Part shown: piece by piece, positions 33,861 through 42,478 of the stretch
Numbering within the stretch: the stretch's first letter is position 1
Layout of the letters: every line of letters starts with the position of its first letter
Assembly (NCBI GenBank): GCA_023412275.1
Contig: JAEYNY010000201.1
Coordinates: 1 to 58,184, forward strand
Direction of reading: 5' to 3'
Source of the DNA: Bacillota bacterium
Lineage (GTDB): Bacteria > Bacillota > Clostridia > Acetivibrionales > DSM-1351
Length of the DNA: 58,184 nt
Notes under the pieces: generated by a model
What the model was told of the DNA's origin: nothing
Seen by the model: the letters and a program-made list of their open reading frames with translations, nothing else
Databases searched by the model: none
Translations under genes and position numbers: made by a program

Positions 33861-34976
33861 TTATTTTAAGTTATCAGGATTTAGTCCTTGAAGCTCGGCT
33901 GGTACAAAAAGTCCGTCTTTTCTTATGAGCTTATCATCAAACCATATTTCTCCCCCGCCATATTCTGGCCTTTGAATAAACACAAGATCCCAGTGGATTG
34001 ATGACTTATTCCCATTTGGACACTCGTCATAACAGCTTCCGGGTGTAAAGTGAATACTGCCTCTAATCTTTTCATCAAAAAGTGTATCCTTCATTGGAGT
34101 TTCAATGAAAGGATTAACTCCTATTGCAAACTCCCCTACGTATCTTGCTGCTTCATCGGTACCAAATATTTCGTTGATACGCTCGGTATCATTTGCCGTA
34201 GCTTTAATAATCTTACCATCCTTGAACTCAAGGCGGATATTCTCAAAAGTTACCCCCTGATATACCGCAGGGCAGTTGTAGGATATTACACCATTTACCG
34301 AATCTTTTACCGGTGCAGTATATACTTCTCCGTCAGGGATATTCATTTTACCGTCACACTTTATTGCAGGCAGCCCTTTTATTGAGAATGTCAAGTCTGT
34401 CCCTTTTCCTGTAATTCTCACCTTGTCGGTGGCTTCCATTAATTTAACAAGTGGGTCCATAGCTTTTGACATTTTCGCATAATCCAGATTACATACATTA
34501 AAGTAAAAATCTTCAAAATATTCAGTTGGAGTGTTAGCAAGCTGTGCCATTGAGTGAGTAGGATACCTCATTACACACCATCTTGTGTGTTCAACACGCT
34601 GTTCTGAATGTACAGGCTTTGAAAACAGTGACATGTATATCTTCATCTTGTCTGATGGAACAGAAGCCTTTTCGCTTATATTATCCCCTGACCTGATACC
34701 AATGTACGCATCCATGTCTTTCATTCTTGCCAATTCATAGCGAGCCATATCTTTCACTTGTTCTTCTGTACATTGTTCTAGGAGTACTCTTTCCAATTCC
34801 GGATTCTTTATTGTAAGGTATGGAATTGCTCCCACCTTGTATGCCTCACGGATTAAGGCTCTTGACAATGGAACTTCGTTACCGATATTCTCAATAAGGA
34901 CTTTCTCTCCCTTTTTTAGTTCACATGAGTAGTTAATCAAATTGTGTGCCAGTTTCTCTATACGTGGATCGTTCAT
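33861..34976 (-). CDS. Aminopeptidase, M29 family (AmpS/PepS type)
   Basis: A 371-residue cytosolic metallo-aminopeptidase. Family residues are visible around HTRWCVMRYPTHSMAQLA near residue 128, VTFENIRLEFKDGKI, NEIFGTDEAARYVGEFAIGVN near 255 (metal-ligand Glu), GSIHFTPGSCY and SSIHWDLVF (His ligands) near the C-terminus. It removes N-terminal residues from peptides, likely in peptide recycling. ATG start with ACGGAGGTTATAAT. It is followed by a shared terminator, and oligoendopeptidase F lies 40 bases upstream in the same direction, so the two peptidases are probably co-transcribed. Confidence 0.92.
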   Translation of the reverse strand: MNDPRIEKLAHNLINYSCELKKGEKVLIENIGNEVPLSRALIREAYKVGAIPYLTIKNPELERVLLEQCTEEQVKDMARYELARMKDMDAYIGIRSGDNISEKASVPSDKMKIYMSLFSKPVHSEQRVEHTRWCVMRYPTHSMAQLANTPTEYFEDFYFNVCNLDYAKMSKAMDPLVKLMEATDKVRITGKGTDLTFSIKGLPAIKCDGKMNIPDGEVYTAPVKDSVNGVISYNCPAVYQGVTFENIRLEFKDGKIIKATANDTERINEIFGTDEAARYVGEFAIGVNPFIETPMKDTLFDEKIRGSIHFTPGSCYDECPNGNKSSIHWDLVFIQRPEYGGGEIWFDDKLIRKDGLFVPAELQGLNPDNLK

Positions 34977-35016
34977 TATTATAACCTCCGTTTGTTAATT
35001 ATGTGACTTGTGTATA

Positions 35017-36822
35017 TTATACTAAAAGTTCTTCCAATTCTTCCAGAGTTTTTTCAAATACGTTTAATGCATCCTGAATAGGCTGTGGAGATGAAAGGTC
35101 TACACCTGCTATTTTTAAGAGCTCTATAGGATAGTTTGAGCCTCCACTTTTAAGGAACTCTAAATATTTATCAACTGCCGGCTTACCTTCTTTATATATT
35201 TTTTCAGCAATAGCAGTAGCAGCTGAGAAGCCTGTAGCATACTTGTATACATAAAAACTGCTGTAGAAGTGAGGTATTCTTGACCATTCCATTTCAGTTT
35301 CCTTATCAACGCTAACTGCTTCTCCGAAATACTTTTTGTTCAGTCCATAGTAAATATCGCAAAGCTCCTGTGCATTTAGTGCCTCTCCTTGCTCTGTCTT
35401 TTGGTGTATAAGCTTTTCAAACTCTGCGAACATTGTCTGTCTGAACACTGTTCCCCTGAACTCCTCAAGATAATGATTCAGTAAATATGCCTTCTCCTGC
35501 TTGCTTTCAGATTTTGATAACATATACCTCATGAGGAGTGATTCATTTACTGTTGATGCAACCTCTGCAACAAATATCCTGTATTGTGAATATACATAAG
35601 GTTGAGTCATATTTGTATAGTAGGAGTGCAGTGCATGGCCCATTTCATGCGCAAGAGTATACACATCATTTATGTTGTTCTCATAATTAAGCAGTACATA
35701 AGGGTGAGTTTTGAAAGCTCCCCACGAATATGCTCCGCTGGTCTTGCCTTCATTTTCATAAATATCAATCCAGCCTGAGTCAAAGCCCTTTTTAAGATAT
35801 CCGATATATTCCTCTCCTAGTGGCTTTAATCCCTCTTCTACAAGCTTTTTGCCTTCCTCATAGGTAACTTTCTTGTCATATTCTTCAACCATAGGAACAT
35901 ACAAATCATACATATGAAGCTCATCCAGCTTTAGTGCTTTTTTCCTTAACTTTAAATATCTATCCAGTAAATGCAGGTTTTTATTTACTGTGTCGATAAG
36001 GTTGTCGTACACCTTTACGGGTACATTGTCGTTATCCAAAGATGATTCTAATGATGAGGGATATTTTCTTACAATGGAGTAAAACCTGTTTTTCTTTACA
36101 TTGCCTGTAAGGGATGCACCCAGGGTATTTTTCATTTTGTAGTAAGTACTGTACACAGCTTCATAAGCATCTTTGCGGACTCTCCTGTCCCTGCTTTCCA
36201 ACATTGTTGAATATCTGCCCTTTGTGACTTCGACTTCCTCACCTTTTTCATCCCGGATACAAGGAAATTTTATGTCTGCGTTATTGTACATGGTGAAGAT
36301 ATCACCTGCTGTGTCAGATATTTCAGTGGATAGAGCAAGTATCTGTTCTTCCTGCTCAGATAAGATATGCTCTTTTTGTCTCAAATTTTCCTGTACCATA
36401 AACATGTACACGGAGAGCTCTTTATTGGAATTCATAAAAGACATTAACTTTTCTTCGGGTATTGCCAACATTTCGGGGACAATAAATGAAATGGCGGTAT
36501 AAACCTCTGTACCAAGGGTAGATGCTCTTTCAGTTAATGCCTGATAAGTAGAATTTCCGTTGTCCTCATCCCTTTTCATTCTTGCATAAACAAATACTTT
36601 GTCATTAAGGGACAGTAATTCATCACTTTTCTTAAAACAATCAAGAAGTGTATCGGCACTATTTCCAAGCTTACCCTTGAAGTTTCCCATTTGTGTTGCC
36701 AATTCCTTAACTGTCTTAAAGTCCTTTTCCCACGAATCCGTGTCCTTATATATATCTTCAAGTTTCCATTTAAATCTGTCCTCTATGTCTTTTCTCTTTG
36801 GAAGTGTCTTTCCTGCAGCCAT
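35017..36822 (-). CDS. pepF: Oligoendopeptidase F
   Basis: M3B-family zinc endopeptidase cutting medium-length peptides in the cytosol. The HExxH motif is TLAHEMGHALHSYY near residue 380, with a third ligand Glu in IFVAEVASTVNE about 28 residues on. The 601-residue length is usual. The frame has an ATG at 36843, but GGAGGTAAAAAA precedes the ATG at 36822 (product MAAGKTLPKRKDI), and the ribosome binding site itself lies within the longer version, so the shorter start is preferred. Confidence 0.95.
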   Translation of the reverse strand: MAAGKTLPKRKDIEDRFKWKLEDIYKDTDSWEKDFKTVKELATQMGNFKGKLGNSADTLLDCFKKSDELLSLNDKVFVYARMKRDEDNGNSTYQALTERASTLGTEVYTAISFIVPEMLAIPEEKLMSFMNSNKELSVYMFMVQENLRQKEHILSEQEEQILALSTEISDTAGDIFTMYNNADIKFPCIRDEKGEEVEVTKGRYSTMLESRDRRVRKDAYEAVYSTYYKMKNTLGASLTGNVKKNRFYSIVRKYPSSLESSLDNDNVPVKVYDNLIDTVNKNLHLLDRYLKLRKKALKLDELHMYDLYVPMVEEYDKKVTYEEGKKLVEEGLKPLGEEYIGYLKKGFDSGWIDIYENEGKTSGAYSWGAFKTHPYVLLNYENNINDVYTLAHEMGHALHSYYTNMTQPYVYSQYRIFVAEVASTVNESLLMRYMLSKSESKQEKAYLLNHYLEEFRGTVFRQTMFAEFEKLIHQKTEQGEALNAQELCDIYYGLNKKYFGEAVSVDKETEMEWSRIPHFYSSFYVYKYATGFSAATAIAEKIYKEGKPAVDKYLEFLKSGGSNYPIELLKIAGVDLSSPQPIQDALNVFEKTLEELEELLV

Positions 36823-36988
36823 TTTTTTACCTCCGCTTTTCATAATATAATTTTGGTTACTTGTTATTCTATTCGTTATATACTTAATATCTCACTATAT
36901 TTAATAATTATAAAACAACCTTATACTCTTTTCCATGCATTTCCTATATAAAGTTATTTATAGGTATGATTTTAAAATAAAAATAGCC

Positions 36989-37017
36989 TTGAAATGTTGA
37001 AATTTTTTTAGTATACT
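36989..37017 (+). promoter_or_regulatory. Promoter of tRNA-Arg
   Basis: TTGAAA (36989-36994) and TATACT (37012-37017) with a 17-base spacer, ending 32 bases before the mature tRNA. The rest of 36844-36988 shows no gene. Confidence 0.75.
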
Positions 37018-37049
37018 ATGATAGTTGTTAAAAGGAAGTATTTATTTAT

Positions 37050-37126
37050 GCGCCCGTAGCTCAGCAGGATAGAGCGTCGGTTTCCTAAACCGCAGGTCGC
37101 ACGTTCGAATCGTGTCGGGCGTACCA
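37050..37126 (+). tRNA. tRNA-Arg (anticodon CCT)
   Basis: A 77-base cloverleaf: acceptor GCGCCCG with CGGGCGT (one G-T pair at the end), D arm GCTC...GAGC, anticodon loop TTCCTAA with anticodon CCT, T arm with GTTCGAATC, discriminator A and an encoded CCA (37124-37126). It reads AGG codons. The 3' half is repeated, with changes, at 39731-39774. A terminator follows at once. Confidence 0.95.
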
Positions 37127-37160
37127 AAACCCTATAACTGAAAGGTTATAGGGTTTTTTA
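37126..37160 (+). terminator. Terminator after tRNA-Arg
   Basis: AAAACCCTATAAC (37126-37138) pairs perfectly with GTTATAGGGTTTT (37145-37157), then Ts. Confidence 0.9.
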
Positions 37161-37227
37161 TTTCTTTTTGCTGAAGATTTTGTTGCCCACTGTTGTCCAG
37201 GTGGGCAACAGCTATAAATAATTCAGT

Positions 37228-37458
37228 TTAAATGGACTGCTTAATATATGTTTTTATTTTAGAAACAAATTCTCTTCGTATTTGATAGTCCGGTATTTTT
37301 GTTTCAATTTGTGCCAATTCTAGCAAGACTATTCCTATATTATAATCGTATCTTGCATATATTACATCTTTAAAAATTTCTTCTCCGCTATGTATTATGC
37401 ATGCACTGACTTTAAATAAACTATCATTCTTTTCTAATATTTCAAAACTATATTGCAT
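37228..37458 (-). CDS. Hypothetical 76-aa protein
   Basis: I recognise no family. A small soluble protein beginning MQYSFEILEKNDSLFKVSAC, with alternating hydrophobic residues suggesting a short beta-rich domain and a helical, basic C-terminus. ATG start with GGAGGGGATAAACA, a strong site that argues for a real gene. It lies just after tRNA-Arg, between the tRNA and its decayed partial copy, and so belongs to the possible insertion. Confidence 0.55.
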   Translation of the reverse strand: MQYSFEILEKNDSLFKVSACIIHSGEEIFKDVIYARYDYNIGIVLLELAQIETKIPDYQIRREFVSKIKTYIKQSI

Positions 37459-37762
37459 TGTTTATCCCCTCCATCTTTCCATTTCATTCTAACACAAAAA
37501 CAAATTTGATTATTATTTATATAAAAACTTGATAACTCAGTTAATTTCTTCATTCTAAAACCTGAATCAACATTTTATCAGGTAAACTATATGTGCAAAT
37601 TTCCTTTTTCACATATCTAGCATAAATTCTTCATTAGAAGTAGCACTTTTAAACAATCTAGATACATTTTATTACCACGATATTCTCTTTTTATTCTTGT
37701 TTCCTAGGGGCTAATTTGTTTTGGTTGGGCAATGCTCTGCCGAAATAAGCAAGATTATATAC
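37459..37762. other. Intergenic stretch with no recognised feature
   Basis: About 300 AT-rich bases between two leftward genes of the tRNA-flanked block. I see no gene, strong hairpin with T-run, or good promoter here. Confidence 0.5.
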
Positions 37763-38845
37763 TTAGCCTCTCACTATATAAAGCGTGTAATAAGGTATAA
37801 TGTACCCCACATAAGCCAGTATATAGTTTAACACAACCTCATTAGTAAGATATCCTCCAAAATATATAGTCAGAAATAGAAATACTAAACTGATTAAAAA
37901 TAGTACAAAAGAAACAGTCCCCATCCTATGTTCAGGTATATTTCTGGTAACTCTTTCAAACCTGTATTTTAGCTTAAATGTTGATTCAAAGCACCAAATA
38001 CTTATTATGACCATAAAATTTATGAATATATCAATTATAAAAATAAATTCACTTTTTTGTATCCCGAATAAATAATCCCAAAAATTCTCGCTAACCTTAG
38101 GACGATACGCAATACAAGCTATCATTATCAATAAAAAGTTAAGAACTTTCTTATAATATTCCTTAATATGTTCAATTATGCGTTTCGTTCTAGATCTACT
38201 TTGAAAGTTTTGTACATTGTTAAATAAATATGTAATATATTTACGTTTTTTCAATCCGTGTTTTTTTGAAATATCCTTAAATATTAATGTTGATACTAAT
38301 ATGCCAGGTAATATCAAGCCTACCCACCAGTATTTTATTATCAGAATAACGTACTTTTCCGGTACATCTTGTAATAAATAATTAAACAAAATTATATTTA
38401 CAATAAACCAAAGTATTAAAATGAATTTAATAAAATATTTTTGCTGATTAAATCTCTTAAAAGCTATTATAAAGAAGGCTATACAAAGCCAAAAACTAAG
38501 TTGTGCACAATTCGCACTAAATTCTATAGGTATTACTAAATCGACTGGGATTTCCCATCCAGAACCCAATAAAAGTAATGAATTATGCCTTAATGAAAAA
38601 TAACTAAATAAAAATAATGAAATAATTAACAGTCTATAGGAAAGTAACGATAACTTACTATAAAAATTACTATTTAATCCTTTCTTAATACCATATTTTA
38701 AAGTATTATATGCTTTATATAGTCTAATTTTATTTTTGTTATAAGGTTTCTTTTCTTCTGGAATATTTTCTTCAAGCAATACTTGGCAATCAGGGCATAT
38801 ACTAAATCCTTTACGGTATTCATACCCACAGTTAGGACAAAACAC
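37763..38845 (-). CDS. Zinc-ribbon polytopic membrane protein, unknown function
   Basis: A 360-residue protein with an N-terminal zinc ribbon (CPNCGYEYRKGFSICPDC, residues 3-20) followed by a linker and about eight hydrophobic segments from residue 65 to the end. Such proteins are common in Firmicutes but their roles are unknown. GTG start with GGGGGT 9 bases upstream. Base composition is very AT-rich. It lies in the block between tRNA-Arg and the tRNA remnant, and no integrase is present. Confidence 0.65.
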   Translation of the reverse strand: MFCPNCGYEYRKGFSICPDCQVLLEENIPEEKKPYNKNKIRLYKAYNTLKYGIKKGLNSNFYSKLSLLSYRLLIISLFLFSYFSLRHNSLLLLGSGWEIPVDLVIPIEFSANCAQLSFWLCIAFFIIAFKRFNQQKYFIKFILILWFIVNIILFNYLLQDVPEKYVILIIKYWWVGLILPGILVSTLIFKDISKKHGLKKRKYITYLFNNVQNFQSRSRTKRIIEHIKEYYKKVLNFLLIMIACIAYRPKVSENFWDYLFGIQKSEFIFIIDIFINFMVIISIWCFESTFKLKYRFERVTRNIPEHRMGTVSFVLFLISLVFLFLTIYFGGYLTNEVVLNYILAYVGYIIPYYTLYIVRG

Positions 38846-38878
38846 TTAGGCTACCCCCTACAGCTATATAGAATTATA

Positions 38879-39439
38879 TTATTTTTTCTTTAACGATAAT
38901 TTTTTCTTAGGCAATTTATCAATTAGAATATTATTTAGCACTTCAATTTGTTCGGCATCTTGGAAACATTTTTTAGGAATTAACAGTAAGCCATTCTCAT
39001 TTAGATAAATAATGAAATTTTTTCTGCTCTCTTTTACTTTAGATACATTATTCCATGAAATGTTGTTTTCAGTTTTATAAGCTATTGTTATACCAAAATC
39101 AGAAAAGAAATAATTCATCCTGAACAACTTCTCATTCCTAAATTCTTTTTTGGTATTCGCCCAATTTTTAGTTAATATCGCTATGATGAGGATTGGAAAG
39201 AAGATTGAAATTACTATCCCCAGTAAATGGGATGAGATATCTCTTTCAAAATTAATAGATTCTATACCAACAGTCATAAATAATCTAATAATATAAATAA
39301 GACCAAACACACTTATCCCTGTCATTACCCCGTATTCCGGTTTATTAAGAAGTAACCTGTATTTACATAATAGTATATCTTTCTCTTTTAAAATAACATC
39401 AATGCTATTTGTTTCCCTTTTATACATTATAAGAACCAT
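38879..39439 (-). CDS. YcxB-like membrane protein, unknown function
   Basis: A 186-residue protein: a short cytosolic start, two hydrophobic helices (about residues 40-58 and 72-90), and a C-terminal domain with ISWNNVSKVKESRKNFIIYL and GLLLIPKKCF, the pattern of YcxB-like C-terminal domains. Family function is unknown. It ends in a Lys-rich tail (KKKLSLKKK). The first ATG (39439) has GGTGAG at a fair distance; a second ATG four codons on, with AAGGA upstream, is also possible. Same direction as the zinc-ribbon protein, 33 bases away. Confidence 0.6.
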   Translation of the reverse strand: MVLIMYKRETNSIDVILKEKDILLCKYRLLLNKPEYGVMTGISVFGLIYIIRLFMTVGIESINFERDISSHLLGIVISIFFPILIIAILTKNWANTKKEFRNEKLFRMNYFFSDFGITIAYKTENNISWNNVSKVKESRKNFIIYLNENGLLLIPKKCFQDAEQIEVLNNILIDKLPKKKLSLKKK

Positions 39440-39723
39440 CCTTTTAGGCTCACCATACTAGTAAGAAGAAATTACTTGTTCCCTGTATTTTGGGCCCTTC
39501 TTCTATTAATGTAATATTATAATAAATTGTAATAATAAACCATATGTATTTATAAATAACTTAATGCTAAATAGTAATTTTTGATTGTATATTACTTAAT
39601 ATTATTGGCTTTCCGAGTTCTAAATATATTTAAATTTATGGTAGTAAAAGCATCTTTTATTTAGGTAATGCGGTTGACCAACTCAAAATTAAAAAGTTCT
39701 GTTTTAAAAGGTTTCTGAATTGA

Positions 39724-39775
39724 AGCGTGCTTTCCTAAACCACAGGTCGCACATTTGAATCATGTCGGACATACG
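39724..39775 (+). pseudogene. Decayed partial copy of tRNA-Arg(CCT) 3' half
   Basis: Bases 39731-39774 align without gaps to 37081-37124 of the intact tRNA with 38 of 44 identical, exactly 2650 bases away; weaker likeness reaches back to AGCGT at 39724. All six changes are transitions, and five destroy a CpG. The acceptor 5' half and CCA are missing, so it cannot work as a tRNA. It looks like an old attachment-site duplication. The rest of 39440-39791 shows no gene. Confidence 0.8.
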
Positions 39776-39791
39776 CTTTCACTTAGGACAG

Positions 39792-40682
39792 TTATCTACT
39801 TAACCACTTTTTTGGGTTAGTAATCTTATTTGAATTGAAGTAAAAAGTCTCTAAGTTTATACATTTGGAGTATTCTTTGCAAAATTTCTCCTTAATTTGT
39901 AAAGCATCTAAATTATTTATCATAACTTCATTAATAAATTGCTCAACCCATGAAATAATAATCTTATATGAATAATATTTTAAAATATAAGTTATGGAGA
40001 ACATTATCCCTGACAAATATACCGCAAATAAAATTAATTCTTTATTATTGTAAACAATACTATCTTTAATTAAGGAAACGGCCGCTAATACAATAATAAA
40101 TTGTCCTAAATTAATTATAGGATTTAAACATAAGAGAAATTTATTTTTAAGTAAGTTCAAATCTCGTTTAAAATAATTACGTAATATAACCTGCCAAGAA
40201 CTAATTGTTAATAAAAACATTAATAAAAAAAATACGATAAAAGATAGCAAAATAATTGGATTGTTTAGTATTCCAGATATTAAACAGTATATAATTGAAA
40301 ATGCATTAGTACAAAACAATACAAGGCTACAAAGTGTAGAATTAATTGTAGTTGGTAGCATGTACTGTTTTTCAAGTTCATTAAGAGGCCGATTCATATT
40401 CTGATTAACAGCACTACGTCTAAAAATAAAATTCATAAGATTTGAGAAAAATAGGACTAAATTAAAAATAAACGTAAAAAAGATAATGGTAATGGCAACA
40501 TCTTTTAAGTTTGGCAACGATGAGGGCAACTTATTTATAAATAAAATTAAAGTAGATATTAAGAATATTATTATTGTACCTGATTTAAATGCAGACGCAT
40601 TCACCTTGTTAACAAATCCGTTTTTATAGTTATTCAAAAAGTCCAACCATTCTTTCTTATCTCCAATCACTTCTTGACTCAT
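39792..40682 (-). CDS. Polytopic membrane protein, unknown function
   Basis: I recognise no family. A 296-residue protein with six or so long hydrophobic segments between residues 30 and 250, a soluble start (MSQEVIGDKKEWLDFLNNY), and a C-terminal soluble part with several Asn and Lys. ATG start with GAGGAGTAAAT. Very AT-rich like the genes at 37763-39439, although it lies just outside the tRNA-remnant boundary. It may belong to the same accessory block. Confidence 0.6.
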   Translation of the reverse strand: MSQEVIGDKKEWLDFLNNYKNGFVNKVNASAFKSGTIIIFLISTLILFINKLPSSLPNLKDVAITIIFFTFIFNLVLFFSNLMNFIFRRSAVNQNMNRPLNELEKQYMLPTTINSTLCSLVLFCTNAFSIIYCLISGILNNPIILLSFIVFFLLMFLLTISSWQVILRNYFKRDLNLLKNKFLLCLNPIINLGQFIIVLAAVSLIKDSIVYNNKELILFAVYLSGIMFSITYILKYYSYKIIISWVEQFINEVMINNLDALQIKEKFCKEYSKCINLETFYFNSNKITNPKKWLSR

Positions 40683-40794
40683 TTTGATTTACTCCTCTAC
40701 ATTAATACCCTTATTATAGCATTTAATTCCAATGTTGTAGGTACTTATATTTTGAGATTAATCAAAAGTTCCCCACTCCTACACCCCTTCAAAT

Positions 40795-42021
40795 TCACAC
40801 GTTTCCACGTTTACTATATCTTATTTTCCTTTGATAAACATTAAAAACCACCATTGAACCCAGCAAAAGCACCGAACATGCCACAAACATTACAGTGTAA
40901 TTAAAATATTGAGAAATCCCTCCCCCAATAATAGGCCCTAACCCTTGCCCGATATCTGCACCAATATAAAAAGTACCGGTTGCTACCCCGACCCTACTTG
41001 GGCTTACTCTTTTGATACTTTCCGCTTGAAGTGATAACTGTCCTCCGCCTTGCCCAATAGACTTCAATACGGATGCGACTATAAGCAATCCAAGTGTCGG
41101 TGCAACCCCTATCAAAGCCATGGAAATTGCTGAAACTATCAGTGAAATATTCACTGTTATAGTCAGGCCTTTTTTATCAACTATCCGCCCCACAAACAGA
41201 CGTAAAAGAAAAACTACAACAGCCCCTATGGAAAAGAATATTCCGATATTTGAAATGTTTCTTTCTTTCCCCAAGAGAATTAAGAATGAACTTACTAACC
41301 CGTTTCCAAAGGAGAACATGCCACCAATTATTGCATAAACGATGCCCTCTTTAGCGATTAAGGAATCAATTGTCAGCTTACTTCTTATGCTCACATTTTC
41401 TGTCTTCATTTCTTCAATAGGATACTTTAAACATAGCAGTAATGCAGCACCTATAAAGGACAACAAAGCAATGACAACAAACAATGTCTGGAACCCGTAC
41501 TTGTCAGCAACATGTATTCCTATATTTGGACCGATAATCGAAGCCACTACCTGCCCAATTCCATAGTAGCCTATCCCTTCCCCCAAGCGGTCCTTGGGAA
41601 TAAATCTGGTAGCAAGGGCAACATTTACGGTACTGCTGACACCAAACGCAATCCCATGCAGTATTCTAAAAGAAAAAAGTACCGGGATACTTGAAGAGAA
41701 AGAATATCCTACAACTGATAATCCAATAACCACGTTTGCTGCAATGCACAGGTACTTTTTGTTAAATATGTCTGACATCATTCCCGCAAATGGACGCATG
41801 ACTAGTGCTGCAACAGAAAAAATTCCCGATATAACACCTGCGATTGCCAGTGACTTCTGAATATCCATTGAATATTTGGAAATAACGGTATAAACCATAT
41901 TGAATCCCGTAGCTGTTATCAGGCTGACAACTATCAAAAAAACAAAAGCTTTGCTCCACAATACACTTTTACTTTTTGGGCCTTCATTATTATCTATATT
42001 ATTAGAAATAGATATTTGCAT
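40795..42021 (-). CDS. Major facilitator superfamily transporter
   Basis: A 408-residue protein with twelve hydrophobic helices in two six-helix halves; the MFS loop between helices 2 and 3 reads GMMSDIFNKKYL, with an equivalent GRIVDKKGLT in the second half. Drug or sugar efflux is typical of this YfkF/AraJ-like shape, but the substrate is unknown. The frame extends 17 codons further, yet GAGGAGGTGGC precedes the ATG at 42021 (MQISISNNIDN). It diverges from the esterase gene across about 450 bases. Confidence 0.88.
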   Translation of the reverse strand: MQISISNNIDNNEGPKSKSVLWSKAFVFLIVVSLITATGFNMVYTVISKYSMDIQKSLAIAGVISGIFSVAALVMRPFAGMMSDIFNKKYLCIAANVVIGLSVVGYSFSSSIPVLFSFRILHGIAFGVSSTVNVALATRFIPKDRLGEGIGYYGIGQVVASIIGPNIGIHVADKYGFQTLFVVIALLSFIGAALLLCLKYPIEEMKTENVSIRSKLTIDSLIAKEGIVYAIIGGMFSFGNGLVSSFLILLGKERNISNIGIFFSIGAVVVFLLRLFVGRIVDKKGLTITVNISLIVSAISMALIGVAPTLGLLIVASVLKSIGQGGGQLSLQAESIKRVSPSRVGVATGTFYIGADIGQGLGPIIGGGISQYFNYTVMFVACSVLLLGSMVVFNVYQRKIRYSKRGNV

Positions 42022-42347
42022 CGGAGCCACCTCCTCAGTACAGTAGTTATTATTTTTTAAATGCTTTAACATTTGAATATTCCACCCTTATATATAATGT
42101 CGGTATCAGAGAAAATTGTCTACCGGATGTATTATGTAAATGTCGGCATGAATACAAGAATTCAGGATAAACAATCCCATAAGATTTGTTAATTTAAGAA
42201 ATGTATTCACGTAAATCATTCTACTAATAACAGGTTTGCTATTTCGTTTTACCAACAAAATTATTATATTTGTACTTCAATATTCTGTCAATCGGAACAA
42301 AGGAAAGTCACATATTACGCCTTAAATATTGCATATACTTCTACATA

Positions 42348-42376
42348 TTGACATTGACAAAGGTATGAGATACAAT
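42348..42376 (+). promoter_or_regulatory. Promoter of the tandem-hydrolase esterase gene
   Basis: Perfect TTGACA (42348-42353) and TACAAT (42371-42376) with a 17-base spacer. The start site would be near 42383, giving a leader of about 95 bases that holds the operator-like site at 42387-42406. The rest of 42073-42347 shows nothing I can name. Confidence 0.75.
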
Positions 42377-42386
42377 TGCATTATGG

Positions 42387-42406
42387 TTGCTAAAACGATA
42401 TTGCAA
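42387..42406. promoter_or_regulatory. LacI-type operator candidate
   Basis: A 20-base imperfect palindrome, TTGCTAAAACGATATTGCAA, with a central CG and 7 of 10 symmetric pairs. This is the usual shape of LacI/GalR-family sites, just downstream of the promoter at 42348. The LacI-type gene at 46471 is the obvious partner. Confidence 0.45.
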
Positions 42407-42478
42407 ATTACTTAACTACATGCTTCCAATTCTATTTTTAGTTTTAGAACGACAGGAATCTAATCTAATTTGGGATGA

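Noticed and set aside
40795..42021. MFS transporter as part of the tRNA-flanked insertion
   Set aside because: It lies over 1 kb past the tRNA remnant, with more ordinary composition; nothing ties it to the insertion.
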